Positions 26,766 to 36,348 of a DNA stretch of 64,000 nt are shown here, piece by piece. The stretch's first letter is position 1. The number at the start of each line of letters is the position of its first letter. Source of the DNA: Nocardia abscessus NBRC 100374. Its GTDB lineage: Bacteria; Actinomycetota; Actinomycetes; Mycobacteriales; Mycobacteriaceae. The DNA lies in the NCBI RefSeq assembly GCF_000308455.1, contig NZ_BAFP01000040.1, positions 1-64,000 of the forward strand, given 5' to 3'. The translations under genes were made by a program, and so were the position numbers. The notes beneath the pieces were generated by a model. That model was not told the origin of the DNA, ran no database searches, and saw only the letters and a program-made list of their open reading frames with translations.

Positions 26766-27421
26766 GCAGACACGCCGGCGTGCGCACCCTGATCCTGTTG
26801 CGCCACGGGCAAACCGAATGGAACGCCACCGACCGCATGCAAGGCCAGATCGACACCGATCTCACCGAACTCGGTCGCAGGCAGGCCAAAGAGGCCGCGC
26901 GCGAGCTGGTTTCGCGCAACGCCATCGCCATCCACTCCTCGGACCTGCGCCGGGCCTTCGACACCGCGACGGCTCTGGCCGAGCACACCGGGCTCACCGT
27001 CGTTCCCGACGTCAGGTTGCGGGAGACCAACCTCGGCGACTGGGAGGGCCTGACCCACCTGGAGGTCGACGCCGACTACCCGGGCGCGCGCATGGCGTGG
27101 CGGCTGGACGCGAAGTACACCCCGCCCAATGGCGAGAGCAAGCTCGAGGTCGGCGCGCGGTCGCTGCCGGTGGTGCAGGAGTTGCTGGTCGGGCGGCAGG
27201 ACTGGCCCGGCCGGACTATCATCCTGGTGGCGCACGGCGGGCTGATCGCCGCCCTCACGGCCGCGCTGCTCGACCTGCCGCCGCAGAACTGGCCCATCCT
27301 CGGAGGACTGGCCAACACCAGCTGGGTGCAGCTCAGCAGTCACGGTCCGAGCATCGAACAGCCCGGCTGGCGTCTGGATGTGTGGAACGCGTTGGCGAAG
27401 GTAGCACCGGATGTCCTCTGA
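26762..27421 (+). CDS. gpgP: glucosyl-3-phosphoglycerate phosphatase
   Basis: 219-aa histidine-phosphatase family protein. [18 protein letters not shown] carries the phosphorylated His, and [14 protein letters not shown] the second catalytic His. By sequence character and position between rsfS and octT it corresponds to Rv2419c, which dephosphorylates glucosyl-3-phosphoglycerate to glucosylglycerate in methylglucose lipopolysaccharide synthesis. GTG 26762 overlaps the rsfS stop (GTGA). Confidence 0.88.
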   Translation: MSRHAGVRTLILLRHGQTEWNATDRMQGQIDTDLTELGRRQAKEAARELVSRNAIAIHSSDLRRAFDTATALAEHTGLTVVPDVRLRETNLGDWEGLTHLEVDADYPGARMAWRLDAKYTPPNGESKLEVGARSLPVVQELLVGRQDWPGRTIILVAHGGLIAALTAALLDLPPQNWPILGGLANTSWVQLSSHGPSIEQPGWRLDVWNALAKVAPDVL

Positions 27422-28853
27422 CGAGCCGATCAGATCGGTCCCGGACGAACTGTTCCGTAAGGTGTCGGCGAAAGCCGAGCGGCAGTTGCCGGACGCGTTG
27501 TTCGGCGGCCCGTCGCCGGCGGCCCGCGAACCCGAGGGTACGCCCGACGCGTCCCCGCGCGCGGTCGCGGAGTCCGGCGGGTCGTCCGACCCGGCCGAGG
27601 AATCCGACGCGGAGGACGACGGATCCGCCGAGGTCGCCGCGGACATCGCCACCGAGGCGGAGCCGCAGGTCCACGTCGGCGGCGCCACATCGCCGGTCGA
27701 CACTGACACCCCGGGACCGATCGCCGAGTCGGCGGAAGCGTTCGATGCATCGATTGCGGCGGCGGGCGAATCCGCGGTAGCTGAATCGGTTGCTACGGCA
27801 GAGGAGTTCGCCGCAGCGCTCGACGAATCGGTTGCCTCGGCGGCGGACGGGTCCGCAGTAGTGCTCGATGAATCGGCTGTGGTGGCGGGCGGGTCCGCGG
27901 TAGCTGAATCGGTCGCTACGGCGGAGGAGTTCGCCGCAGCGCTCGACGAATCCGTTGCCTCGGCGGCGGACGGGTCTTCAGCAGACGCGATCGCCGCATC
28001 GCCCGTACCGACCGTCGCGGCAGTAGAGCCCGCCACAGTGGCGACCGGACCTGTCGAGTCCGGAGAAGCCGAACTCGCTCGAACCGAGTCGGCCGCTGCC
28101 GCTGCGGAATCCGCGGCAGGTGACGACCCTGCCGGAGCGGAGGAGGCCGCGCGCCCGGTGCTGCTGGTGATCGCAGACTCCCTCTCCTATTTCGGGCCCA
28201 AGGGCGGACTGCCCGCGGACGATCCGCGAATCTGGCCGAATCTGGTGGCCGCCGAACTGGATTGGGACGTCGAGCTGGTCGCGCGGATCGGCTGGACCTG
28301 CCGCGACGCCTACTGGGCGCTGATCGGCGATCCCCGGGTGTGGGCGGCGGTGCCGCGCGCGGGTGCGGTGGTCTTCGCCGTCGGCGGCATGGACACGCTG
28401 CCCTCGCCGCTGCCGACCGCGCTGCGCGAACTGATCCGCTATGTGCGCCCGCCCGCCCTGCGCCGAGTTGTCCGCGCCACCTACAACTGGTTGCAGCCGA
28501 AGCTGTCGAAACTCGGTAGGCCCGTGGCGCTTCCGCCCAAGGTGAGCGTCGACTACCTGGAACAGTCCCGCACCGCGCTGGCGCAGTTGCGCCCCGACCT
28601 GCCCGTTGTCGCGGTGTTGCCGTCGGTGCACGACTGCGCGGCCTACGGTCGGGTGCACTCCGGGCGCCCGCGGGCGGTCGAGGCAATGCGCGCCTGGTCG
28701 GGGCGGACCTCGGTGCCGCTGGTCGACCTGGGTGAAGCGGTGCGCGACAACATCTTCTCCGGTGCGGCGAATCCGGACGGTATCCACTGGGGCTGGGACG
28801 GCCACACGGCGGTGGCCAACGCGATGGTCAAGACCCTGCAGGAGGTTCGGTAG
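27411..28853 (+). CDS. octT: diglucosylglycerate octanoyltransferase, with long low-complexity N-terminus
   Basis: 480-aa protein. The C-terminal 230 residues, from [19 protein letters not shown] (about residue 248), form an SGNH-type domain with the serine in ADSLSYFG and the catalytic Asp-His in [12 protein letters not shown]; this corresponds to OctT (Rv2418c), which octanoylates diglucosylglycerate early in methylglucose lipopolysaccharide synthesis. The first 245 residues are an Ala/Ser/Glu/Val-rich, probably disordered extension with a near-perfect 41-residue tandem repeat (about residues 121-190). I do not know such an extension in the mycobacterial protein. ATG 27411 overlaps gpgP by 11 nt. 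Confidence 0.85.
   Translation: MSSDEPIRSVPDELFRKVSAKAERQLPDALFGGPSPAAREPEGTPDASPRAVAESGGSSDPAEESDAEDDGSAEVAADIATEAEPQVHVGGATSPVDTDTPGPIAESAEAFDASIAAAGESAVAESVATAEEFAAALDESVASAADGSAVVLDESAVVAGGSAVAESVATAEEFAAALDESVASAADGSSADAIAASPVPTVAAVEPATVATGPVESGEAELARTESAAAAAESAAGDDPAGAEEAARPVLLVIADSLSYFGPKGGLPADDPRIWPNLVAAELDWDVELVARIGWTCRDAYWALIGDPRVWAAVPRAGAVVFAVGGMDTLPSPLPTALRELIRYVRPPALRRVVRATYNWLQPKLSKLGRPVALPPKVSVDYLEQSRTALAQLRPDLPVVAVLPSVHDCAAYGRVHSGRPRAVEAMRAWSGRTSVPLVDLGEAVRDNIFSGAANPDGIHWGWDGHTAVANAMVKTLQEVR
27771..27979 (+). repeat. in-frame tandem repeat inside octT
   Basis: Two near-identical copies of about 86 nt begin at 27771 and 27894, a period of 123 nt (41 codons). Both encode [20 protein letters not shown] and continue ASAADGS; the intervening spacer is [16 protein letters not shown]. 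Few base changes separate them, so the duplication is recent or kept by recombination. Confidence 0.85.
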
Positions 28854-28856
28854 TCC

Positions 28857-29699
28857 GTGGCAGTCGTGGTCGTCACCGATTCGTCCGCCGGTCTCCCTAC
28901 CGAACACCTCGACGAACTGGATATCGCCGTCGTCCCGCTGCACGTCCTGGTCGGCGACCGAGCGATGCGGGAAGGCGTGGACCCCGTCGACATCGACTAT
29001 GCCTCCGACACCGTGACTACCTCCGCCCCCTCGCCCGGCGAGTTGCGCGAGGTCTACGAGCAGGCATGGGAACGCAGCGGCGGCGACGGCGTGGTCGCGG
29101 TGCATCTTTCCCGCCGGCTGTCCGGGACGTGGGAGGCCGGTCGCCAAGCCGTGCGGGACATGGACGCCGCCGACCGGGTCCGGCTGGTCGACTCGCTGGG
29201 GGCCGGGCTGGCCACCGGGCTGCCCGCGCTGGCGGCCGCGAGGCGGGCCAGGACCGGGGCGCCGCTGGAGGTCGTCTACGACGCGGCGGTCGCCGCCGCG
29301 GCGCGCGCCCGCACGTTCATCCTGGTCAATCGCACCGAGCAGTTGCGCCGCGGTGGCAGGCTGTCGTCGGCGGCGACGTTCTTCGGCAGCGAGCTGGTCA
29401 CCAAGCCGCTGCTGCACCTTGTCGAAGGGCGGCTGGAACTGCGCGAGAAGGTCCGCACGCGGTCCAAGGCGTACGCGAAACTCGTTGCCGCGGCGGTCGA
29501 CGCGGCCGGCGAGGACGGCGCCGCGGTGGCCGTGCAACACCTCGGCGCAGAGGACGCCGCCCATTCCATCGCGGATCAGCTGCGTGAACTCGTTCCCGGC
29601 ATCAGAGAACTCATCGTCGCCGAATTCGGGCCTGCGCTCGCGGTGCACCTCGGATTGGGAGCGCTCGGCGTGCTCGTCGTCCCGGGCGGCTGCCACTGA
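28857..29699 (+). CDS. degV: DegV family fatty-acid-binding protein
   Basis: 280-aa DegV protein, equivalent by position to Rv2417c. TDSSAGLPTEHLDELDIAVV opens the first lobe; SPGELREVYEQAW, HLSRRLSGTWEAG and LVNRTEQLRRGGRLSSAATF are typical of the fatty-acyl pocket. DegV/FakB proteins bind a fatty acid, in firmicutes for FakA-dependent phosphorylation; no FakA is seen here. GTG 28857 is 3 nt after the octT stop, so it belongs to the same transcript. Confidence 0.88.
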   Translation: MAVVVVTDSSAGLPTEHLDELDIAVVPLHVLVGDRAMREGVDPVDIDYASDTVTTSAPSPGELREVYEQAWERSGGDGVVAVHLSRRLSGTWEAGRQAVRDMDAADRVRLVDSLGAGLATGLPALAAARRARTGAPLEVVYDAAVAAAARARTFILVNRTEQLRRGGRLSSAATFFGSELVTKPLLHLVEGRLELREKVRTRSKAYAKLVAAAVDAAGEDGAAVAVQHLGAEDAAHSIADQLRELVPGIRELIVAEFGPALAVHLGLGALGVLVVPGGCH

Positions 29700-29781
29700 G
29701 CGCTGCCGAACCGGCGCTGGGAGAACAATCTTGGTGATTCGAATGCGAGCGTGCCGCCGGACGCGCGGTTAGCGTCGGGGC

Positions 29782-30267
29782 ATGAGTGTGTCGGGGCCGC
29801 CGGTTCGTCCGCCGCTGACCGTGACCTCGGTCGACTGGGAACATCCGGACGCGGTGACGTTGCGCGCGGAGATGGCTGCCGAGGTCGGTCCGCGCTACGC
29901 CGACCTGGCGCGGCAGCTGCCCACCAACCCGAACGCCGTCGATCCGCCCACCGTGCACAGCACCTTCGTGGCGTACTCGGACGGGCCGGTGGGCCACGCC
30001 GCGATGCGGTGGAACGCGGCGGACCTCGAAGTGAAACGAATGTTCGTCCGCCCCGCGCACCGCGGCTCGGCCGCGGCGGCGTCGCTGCTCGCCGCCGCCG
30101 AGGATGCCGCCCGCGCGGCCGGACGCCCTCGGTTGATCCTGCAAACCGGGCACCTGCAACCGGAAGCCGTACGGTTCTACGAACGCAGCGGCTACCAGCG
30201 GATCCCGATCTTCTCGCCGTATGAGGTTCTGCCGCTGTCGAACTGCTTCGCGAAAGATCTGGGCTGA
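29782..30267 (+). CDS. GNAT family N-acetyltransferase
   Basis: 161-aa acetyltransferase. The acetyl-CoA motif A is VKRMFVRPAHRGSAAAASLL, followed by LILQTGHLQPEAVRFYERSG, the usual motif B tail. Substrate unknown. In M. tuberculosis the same slot holds eis, but this protein is less than half the length of Eis and does not look like it. ATG 29782 lies 6 nt after TAGCGT (29770-29775), a leaderless arrangement. Confidence 0.85.
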   Translation: MSVSGPPVRPPLTVTSVDWEHPDAVTLRAEMAAEVGPRYADLARQLPTNPNAVDPPTVHSTFVAYSDGPVGHAAMRWNAADLEVKRMFVRPAHRGSAAAASLLAAAEDAARAAGRPRLILQTGHLQPEAVRFYERSGYQRIPIFSPYEVLPLSNCFAKDLG

Positions 30268-30401
30268 GCCGATCTCCTGATCGTCCGAGTCGCCGACCGG
30301 TCGAGTAGGAGTTGTGCACAGCGCCGCGGTTATCAACAGGTTCGTCGAATCGGCTGGTCGGTCCGGATTCTTCACCGTGCGGCGGCACTACCGTCGCCGC
30401 C

Positions 30402-31769
30402 ATGTCAGGACAGGACGAACGCGAGCGGGTACGACGGCGATTGGGTGAGCTGACCGCCCGGGTCGGCGCGAGCAGGACGGCCGGTGTGGGCACCGGGGCG
30501 GCCGAGCCGGGGGCGGCCGAGCGCGGACCGTCCGAGTGGGAGGCGGCGCGATCTCCGAGGGGCCAGCTCGGGCGCCGGACCGGGCAACCGGATAGGACGC
30601 GGCTCGGGGATCCCGGCCGAGCCGCCATGTCACGTACGGGCCAGCCGGCCCTGGTCGCACCACCGTCGGTACCCGACGAAAGTCCGTCGCGGTCGGCGGA
30701 ATCCGGATCGAAGACGAGCAGCACGCCGCGTGTCCTTCGACGCGCTACCGGGACCGGAGAAGCATGGCCCGCATCCCGGAACGCCGAGACGGGGGTGGAC
30801 ATTCGTGCACCCGGATCCGAGGACGAAGATGGCCGCCGATCGGCACGCGAAAGCGGCTTCGCCGATGGCGCTGCGCAGGTGGGTGAACCACAGCCCGAGG
30901 ACAGTTCGGGCGAAGCGGGAAAGTGGGAGCTCTCGCGGCTGCCCGGCGCCCCGGCTCCGGGCCGGGAGGACGACGACGATGTCGGTCGTGTGCGGTCTCC
31001 CGGCTGGCTGGAGGAGCCGGGGCGGCGGCAACGCCTTGTGCCCGAACGGTTCCGGGGCATGCGGATCGATCCGGGCCGTCGCGGGGTGCGCACGCTGGCG
31101 TTCGTCGGGTTCGCCGCGATGGTGATCGCCGGGGTGATCGTGTTCCGCGAGCGCCCGATCGCCCACTCGGTGCCGCCGTTGCCGGTCCGGCAAACCGTCG
31201 CGCTGGAAACCTCCGGTGCGGCTGTGTCGGCGAGCGCGGTCGGTGGTCCTGCAACTCCGCAGGAGCGTGTGGCCCCCGGCCCGCCGGTGACCGAACTGGT
31301 CGTCAGCGTGGTCGGCCTGGTCCAGCGCACCGGTCTGGTCCGGCTTCCGGATGGCTCGCGTGTCGCCGACGCCCTCGCCGCGGCGGGCGGCCCGAGCGAA
31401 GGCGCCGACACCAGTGGCCTGAATCTGGCCCAGCGATTGGCCGACGGCGACCAGGTGCTGGTCGGTCCGGCCGTGCCGAGCGCCGGTGCGCCGCAGCAGG
31501 GCAGCAGCACGATCGGTGCGGGCGGGCGTCCACCGTCCGGGTCCGCTGCCACAACGGGTCGTCCGTCGGTCCCAGCGGGCCGGGTCGACCTCAATACGGC
31601 CTCCGAGGCCGAACTCGATGCCCTTCCCGGTGTCGGGCCGGTCACCGCCCGCGCCATCATCAGCTGGCGAACGAGCAATGGGCGTTTCACCTCCGTCGAG
31701 CAACTCGGCGAGGTCGACGGCATCGGCCCGGCCCGCCTGGCCCGGTTGCGTGATCTGGTGCGGGTATGA
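30402..31769 (+). CDS. comEA: ComEA-like DNA-binding protein
   Basis: 455-aa protein. A long, charged, low-complexity cytoplasmic N-terminus (about 220 residues) leads to one membrane segment (TLAFVGFAAMVIAGVIVF), an SLBB-like domain (VVSVVGLVQRTGLVRLPDGS) and a C-terminal helix-hairpin-helix pair (VDLNTASEAELDALPGVGPV, VDGIGPARLARLRDLV). This is the membrane-anchored dsDNA receptor of the uptake machinery. ATG 30402 lies 7 nt after TACCGT (30389-30394). Its stop overlaps comEC (ATGA). The N-terminal extension is much longer than in classical ComEA. Confidence 0.88.
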   Translation: MSGQDERERVRRRLGELTARVGASRTAGVGTGAAEPGAAERGPSEWEAARSPRGQLGRRTGQPDRTRLGDPGRAAMSRTGQPALVAPPSVPDESPSRSAESGSKTSSTPRVLRRATGTGEAWPASRNAETGVDIRAPGSEDEDGRRSARESGFADGAAQVGEPQPEDSSGEAGKWELSRLPGAPAPGREDDDDVGRVRSPGWLEEPGRRQRLVPERFRGMRIDPGRRGVRTLAFVGFAAMVIAGVIVFRERPIAHSVPPLPVRQTVALETSGAAVSASAVGGPATPQERVAPGPPVTELVVSVVGLVQRTGLVRLPDGSRVADALAAAGGPSEGADTSGLNLAQRLADGDQVLVGPAVPSAGAPQQGSSTIGAGGRPPSGSAATTGRPSVPAGRVDLNTASEAELDALPGVGPVTARAIISWRTSNGRFTSVEQLGEVDGIGPARLARLRDLVRV

Positions 31770-34555
31770 CCGCGGGCGGCTCGGGCGATTCGGTTCGCCG
31801 GGCGCTGGGATCGCGTGCGGGATCCTCGGTGGGCGGCGGCGGGGCTGTTCGAGCTGCGGAGGCGGGCGGTGCCGAGCCTCTCCGGAGTTCGACGGAGGGC
31901 GTTGCGGCGGCGGAACCCGGCATCGCACAGGTGCTGGACGCTCGCCTGCTACCCGCCGCGTTGTGCTGCTGGGGCGCGACCATTCTGGCGCTGACGGCGG
32001 GGTGGCGGGCCGGGGTGCTGGTGGCCGCCATGGCGACGATCGCGGCTATCGGGTTGTGGGTCCTGCTGTTGTGCGCAATCGCGCACCGTCGAGAACGCAG
32101 GCGAGCGGTAGCGGTGGTGGCGCTCGCGGCCGTGGTGCTCGGTGCGGGGTTCGCGGCCGCGGCGGCATGGCGGGAACATCGAGTGGCGACGCATCCGCTC
32201 CGCGCGGTGACGGGGCAGTCACTCCGGGTGGTCGTCACCCCCTCGGACGATCCGAAGCCGGTGCGCGCCAAGGTTTCCGGGGCCGAGCGGCTATGGGTGG
32301 TCCGGGCGGATCTGCGGGAGTACCGGCGCGGCGGCGTGACGGTACGAGCCGGTGGAGCGGTAGTCGTCCTGGCCACCGGGCCGGAGTGGGCCGACCTCTC
32401 ACCGGGCAGGCCGGTCGAGTTCCGGGCCCGGGTGGATCAGCCGCGCCGACCCGATCTCACCGTCGTGACGCTCCATGCGCAGGGAGCGCCCGGCGTCGCC
32501 GGGCCGCTGCCCTGGTGGCAGCGCGTCGCGAATTCGGTACGCGCCGATTTCGCGGCGGCGGCCGCGCGGGCACTTCCGCCAGGCTCCGCAGGTCTGTTGC
32601 CCGCGCTCGTCGTCGGCGACACCTCCGCGCTGTCCGACGAAGTGCGCGCCGACTTCGAGGTCGCCGGGCTGCAACACCTGACCGTGGTGAGCGGGGCGAA
32701 TTTCACCATCCTGCTGTCCGTCGTGCTGTTTCTCGTGCGGCTGCTGACGCTCGGTCCGCGCGCCGCCGCGGCCGTCGCCGCCGCGGCGCTGCTCATGTTC
32801 GTCGTCCTCGCGCGGCCGGACCCGAGTGTGCTGCGCGCCGCTGCGATGGGCGCGATCACCCTGCTGGCCGTGCTCACCGGTCGGCGGAAACAGGCGCTAC
32901 CCGCGCTGTGCGCGGCGATCATCGCGCTGCTGGCCCTGTGGCCCGGACTCGCCGTCGACGCGGGATTCGCGCTGTCGGTCGTCGCGACGGGCGGCCTGAT
33001 CCTGCTGGCGCCGAGCTGGGCCGATTGGTTGCGCGCTAAAGGATGGTGGCGCATGCCCGCGGAGATAGTCGCGGTGTCCGCGGGGGCGTTCGTGGTCACC
33101 ACCCCGATCATGATCGCGCTCACCGGGCGGCTCAGTCTGGTCGCGGTGCTCGCGAATGTGCTCGTAGCCCCGGTCATCGCCCCGATCACCGTCATCGGAG
33201 CGGGCGGTGCGGTGCTGGCGTGTCTGTGGTCACCGCTGGCCGACTTGGTTCTGCGCTGCGCGGCTCCACCACTGTGGTGGTTGCTCTGGGTGGCCGAATA
33301 CGCGGCCGCGGTGCCCGGCGCGGCCGTCGCGGTCCCGGGTGGTCTCGCCGGCGGGCTGGGCGCGAGCGTACTGGTAGTGGTCGCGATCGCGGCGTTGCGT
33401 GTACGAGCCGTGCGACGCATCGCCGCGGCGGTGGCGCTCGGTATCGCGGCGGTACTGGTCCCGGTGCGGCTCTGGCACCCGGGCTGGCCGCCGGACGGCT
33501 GGGTCCTCGCCGCGTGCGACGTGGGCCAAGGCGACGGCCTCGCCTTGGCGGTGGGCCCCGGCGCCGCCGTCGTCATCGACGTAGGACCCGACCCGCGCCC
33601 GATGCGCACCTGTTTGGACCGGCTGCGTATCTCACGCGTCCCGCTGCTGATCCTCACCCATCCGCACGCCGACCACATCGGGGGACTCACCGGTGCACTG
33701 CACGGCCGTGCGGTCGACGCGATAGCCGTCGGCATCCACGAACTCGACGGGCTTGCGGGGCCTGTCCGGCCCGAACACACGCAGCCGTCTCCCGCGGCGG
33801 ACGGCGGCTGCGGTTCCGTGCCGGCCGCGGATGCCAACGGGCACGCCGAAGTCGGGAAGGGGCACGCGCTGATCACCCGCGCCGATCCTCTGATCGGTTC
33901 GGCGGGATTACCGGGGGTGTCGGCAGACAGCCGTATTCGCCTTGTTCGCCCACCCGGCCGGGTTCGGACAAGCTGCGGCGCAGCCGAACCGGAGAGCGGA
34001 CAGGCCGCAGGGTCGTTCGACGACGCGCGCGTCCCAGTCTCTGGGCCGGCTCAGATCGTGGCCGTCGCCAAGAGGGCGCAAGTGCCGCTGCTGGAATTGT
34101 CGGCCGGACACGTCCTGAGTTTCGGTTCGGTCGAACTCGAGGTGCTCGCGCCGTCCAGGAACGGGCCGCGGCCGGTCCGGGGCGCCGAAACCGAAGACGC
34201 CAACGACCGCTCGATCGTCGTCACCGCCCGCACGCCCGCAGGCCGAATTCTGCTCACCGGTGACATCGAGGCCGACGGCCAGCGAGCGCTCATGCGCGCC
34301 GGAATTCCCATCCAGGCCGACGTCCTCAAACTGCCGCACCACGGATCACGCACCACCACAAGGGAATTCCTCGAGGCGGTGCGCCCTCGCCTGGTGCTGG
34401 TCAGTGTGGGCGTCGGCAATACATTCGGACACCCACACCCTGCCGTTCTCGCAGACCTGTCCGCTCTCGGCGCGACGGTGGCCCGGACGGATCGGCGAGG
34501 CGATATCGCGGTCATCGGTGGCGGGCCACACCTGCGCGTGACGAGTGCACGGTGA
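31766..34555 (+). CDS. comEC: ComEC/Rec2 family DNA-uptake channel with metallo-beta-lactamase domain
   Basis: 929-aa polytopic membrane protein. An N-terminal membrane region, the competence core ([20 protein letters not shown] and many helices to about residue 560), then a metallo-beta-lactamase-like domain from [20 protein letters not shown] with [11 protein letters not shown] and KLPHHGSRT. The channel imports one DNA strand and the lactamase-like domain may degrade the other. Between residues about 660 and 770 the lactamase domain has a Gly/Ala/Pro-rich insertion after HADHIGG that breaks the usual spacing. Cotranslated with comEA. Confidence 0.88.
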   Translation: MTAGGSGDSVRRALGSRAGSSVGGGGAVRAAEAGGAEPLRSSTEGVAAAEPGIAQVLDARLLPAALCCWGATILALTAGWRAGVLVAAMATIAAIGLWVLLLCAIAHRRERRRAVAVVALAAVVLGAGFAAAAAWREHRVATHPLRAVTGQSLRVVVTPSDDPKPVRAKVSGAERLWVVRADLREYRRGGVTVRAGGAVVVLATGPEWADLSPGRPVEFRARVDQPRRPDLTVVTLHAQGAPGVAGPLPWWQRVANSVRADFAAAAARALPPGSAGLLPALVVGDTSALSDEVRADFEVAGLQHLTVVSGANFTILLSVVLFLVRLLTLGPRAAAAVAAAALLMFVVLARPDPSVLRAAAMGAITLLAVLTGRRKQALPALCAAIIALLALWPGLAVDAGFALSVVATGGLILLAPSWADWLRAKGWWRMPAEIVAVSAGAFVVTTPIMIALTGRLSLVAVLANVLVAPVIAPITVIGAGGAVLACLWSPLADLVLRCAAPPLWWLLWVAEYAAAVPGAAVAVPGGLAGGLGASVLVVVAIAALRVRAVRRIAAAVALGIAAVLVPVRLWHPGWPPDGWVLAACDVGQGDGLALAVGPGAAVVIDVGPDPRPMRTCLDRLRISRVPLLILTHPHADHIGGLTGALHGRAVDAIAVGIHELDGLAGPVRPEHTQPSPAADGGCGSVPAADANGHAEVGKGHALITRADPLIGSAGLPGVSADSRIRLVRPPGRVRTSCGAAEPESGQAAGSFDDARVPVSGPAQIVAVAKRAQVPLLELSAGHVLSFGSVELEVLAPSRNGPRPVRGAETEDANDRSIVVTARTPAGRILLTGDIEADGQRALMRAGIPIQADVLKLPHHGSRTTTREFLEAVRPRLVLVSVGVGNTFGHPHPAVLADLSALGATVARTDRRGDIAVIGGGPHLRVTSAR

Positions 34556-34719
34556 CCGCGCGGGTCGGGACTGCTCCGCGGATCCGGTCGCCGTGCCGAT
34601 CATTTCGCTCGCCGCACCCGGATCTTCGCCAGAGCAGCCGGCATGTGCTCGCGTTCGGCCGGTCTCATTGATCGATCCGCGCGTGCTCGGTGGTCGCGGT
34701 AGGTGTCGGTCCGTGACCG

Positions 34720-34725
34720 TAGGAT
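34720..34725 (+). promoter_or_regulatory. -10 box for the holA leader ORF
   Basis: TAGGAT matches the actinobacterial TANNNT -10 and ends 6 nt before GTG 34732, so transcription would start on or next to that codon. No good -35 is seen. Confidence 0.5.
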
Positions 34726-34731
34726 CGGCCT

Positions 34732-34812
34732 GTGGACGAGCGCGACGAGTGGAGCAATGCGGCAGAGCCTTCGGGCGCGACGCCCTCCGGCATCGAGGAG
34801 ACGCTGTCGTGA
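34732..34812 (+). CDS. putative leaderless small ORF coupled to holA
   Basis: 26-aa ORF (starts [15 protein letters not shown], ends IEETLS) whose stop overlaps the holA GTG in a GTGA. It sits 6 nt behind a TAGGAT -10, so it would be the first ORF on a leaderless mRNA, and ribosomes finishing it would be placed on the holA start. No homologue is recognised; it could be a coupling ORF with no function as a peptide. An N-terminal part of HolA in another frame was considered, but HolA is complete without it. Confidence 0.4.
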   Translation: MDERDEWSNAAEPSGATPSGIEETLS

Positions 34813-35780
34813 GCGAGCGTCCCGCGCCGGTGCACTTGGTACTGGGGGAAGAAGAACTGCTGATCGAGCGGGCGCTGGCGGCGCTGACCGCGCAGGTGCG
34901 GGCGTTGGCGCCGGATCCGGACGCGGTGCCGGTCGATCGCTTGCGCGCGGGTGACGCGAGTACCGCCGAGCTGGCGGAGTTGCTGAGCCCGTCGCTGTTC
35001 GCCGAGGACCGGGTGATCATCCTCGACTCTGCGGCCGAGGCGGGCAAAGACGCGGTCGCGGTGATCACCGAGGCGGCGCAGAGCCCGCCCGAAGGTGTGG
35101 TGCTGGTCGTTCTGCACTCCGGCGGCGGACGAGCCAAAGCGCTGGCACCGGCCTTGCAGAAAGCCGGGGCGGTCACGCACGAGTGCGCCAAACTGACCAA
35201 GGCCGCCGAGCGCGTCGAGTTCGTGCGCGGTGAGTTCCGCACCGCCGGAGTGCGGGTGACCGGCGAGGTCGTCCAGGTGGTGCTGGAGACGGTGGGCTCG
35301 GACCTGCGTGAGCTGGCCGCGGCGTGTGGGCAGCTGGCCGCCGACACCGGCGGCAAGATCGACGTGGCGGCCGTGCGCCGGTACTACTCGGGCAAGGCCG
35401 AGGTCTCCGGGTTCGACGTGGCCGAACTCGCGGTGGCGGGGGATCGCCCCGGGGCGATGGAGGCGCTGCGCTGGGCGAACGACCGCGGCGTTCCGCACGT
35501 CTTGCTCGCCGACGCGCTCGCCGACTCGGTGCACACCATCGCGCGCGTCGGCTCGGCCGGGCGCGGCGACCCGTTCAAGCTGGCCCAGCAACTCGGCATG
35601 CCGCCGTGGAAGGTGAAGAAGGCGCAGGCACAGGCCCGCGGCTGGACCCCGGCGACCATCGGCTCCGCCCTCCAGGTGGTCGCGACCCTCAACGCCGACG
35701 TGAAGGGCGGCGCCGCCGACGCCGGTTACGCGCTGGAACACGCCCTCACCCAGATCCTGGACCTGCACGGCGCGGGCTGA
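34809..35780 (+). CDS. holA: DNA polymerase III subunit delta
   Basis: 323-aa HolA, the clamp-loader wrench that opens the beta clamp. Typical opening [20 protein letters not shown], then [20 protein letters not shown], and C-terminal [20 protein letters not shown] and [20 protein letters not shown]. Start GTG 34809, overlapping the small ORF. Follows comEC as in M. tuberculosis (Rv2413c). Confidence 0.93.
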   Translation: MSERPAPVHLVLGEEELLIERALAALTAQVRALAPDPDAVPVDRLRAGDASTAELAELLSPSLFAEDRVIILDSAAEAGKDAVAVITEAAQSPPEGVVLVVLHSGGGRAKALAPALQKAGAVTHECAKLTKAAERVEFVRGEFRTAGVRVTGEVVQVVLETVGSDLRELAAACGQLAADTGGKIDVAAVRRYYSGKAEVSGFDVAELAVAGDRPGAMEALRWANDRGVPHVLLADALADSVHTIARVGSAGRGDPFKLAQQLGMPPWKVKKAQAQARGWTPATIGSALQVVATLNADVKGGAADAGYALEHALTQILDLHGAG

Positions 35781-35886
35781 GCACCGATCTCGTCGGTCCG
35801 CGCCGACCTGCCCGCCTCGTCGAACGGTTCATCGAGCCAGCGGGCACCCACGTGCGAAGGGTTTTGCTCATTGGGTGACCGCGGGG

Positions 35887-36348
35887 TCAGTCCAGGCAGA
35901 ACTCATTGCCCTCAGGGTCGGTCATCACGATATGGCCGGCGTCCAGAGGGGGCGAGGGCTCATGGCGGCGTACCCGTGTCGCTCCCAGCCCGACGAGCCG
36001 ATCGCACTCGGCCTCCAGGGCCGCCATCCGTTCTTCTCCCTGTAGTCCGGGAGCCGCCCTGACGTCGAGGTGGACGCGATTCTTGGCGACTTTGTCCTCC
36101 GGCACCTGCTGGAAGAACAGTCGCGGGCCGTGCCCGTCCGGGTCCTCGATGGCCGATCTGGTATTGCGCTGCTCGGGCGGTACACCGACACGGGCGAGGA
36201 ACTCCTCCCATGCGGCCAGAGGGTCGGCGTCGGCGGGCAGGTCGACGCCGGGTGGGCCTGGATGGACGTAGCCCAGTGCGTCGCGCCAGAAGGTCGACAG
36301 TGCTCGCGGGTCGTGGGCGTCGAAGGTGATCTGGATGTGACGGCTCAT
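35887..36348 (-). CDS. VOC (glyoxalase-like) family protein
   Basis: 153-aa protein of the vicinal-oxygen-chelate fold, Glyoxalase_6-like: QITFDAHDPRALSTFWRDAL, ALGYV, DPDGHGPRLFFQQVPEDK, KNRVHLDV, VMTDPEGNEFCLD. Metal ligands of the fold are plausible at the His in RVHLDV and the Glu in NEFC. Substrate unknown. Its ATG overlaps the stop of the DinB-like gene (ATGA), forming a two-gene operon divergent from a WYL regulator. Confidence 0.85.
   Translation of the reverse strand: MSRHIQITFDAHDPRALSTFWRDALGYVHPGPPGVDLPADADPLAAWEEFLARVGVPPEQRNTRSAIEDPDGHGPRLFFQQVPEDKVAKNRVHLDVRAAPGLQGEERMAALEAECDRLVGLGATRVRRHEPSPPLDAGHIVMTDPEGNEFCLD

Noticed and set aside
27771..27979. Tandem repeat in octT as a CRISPR or mobile element
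   Set aside because: Only two copies, in frame, encoding the same peptide; it is an internal gene duplication.
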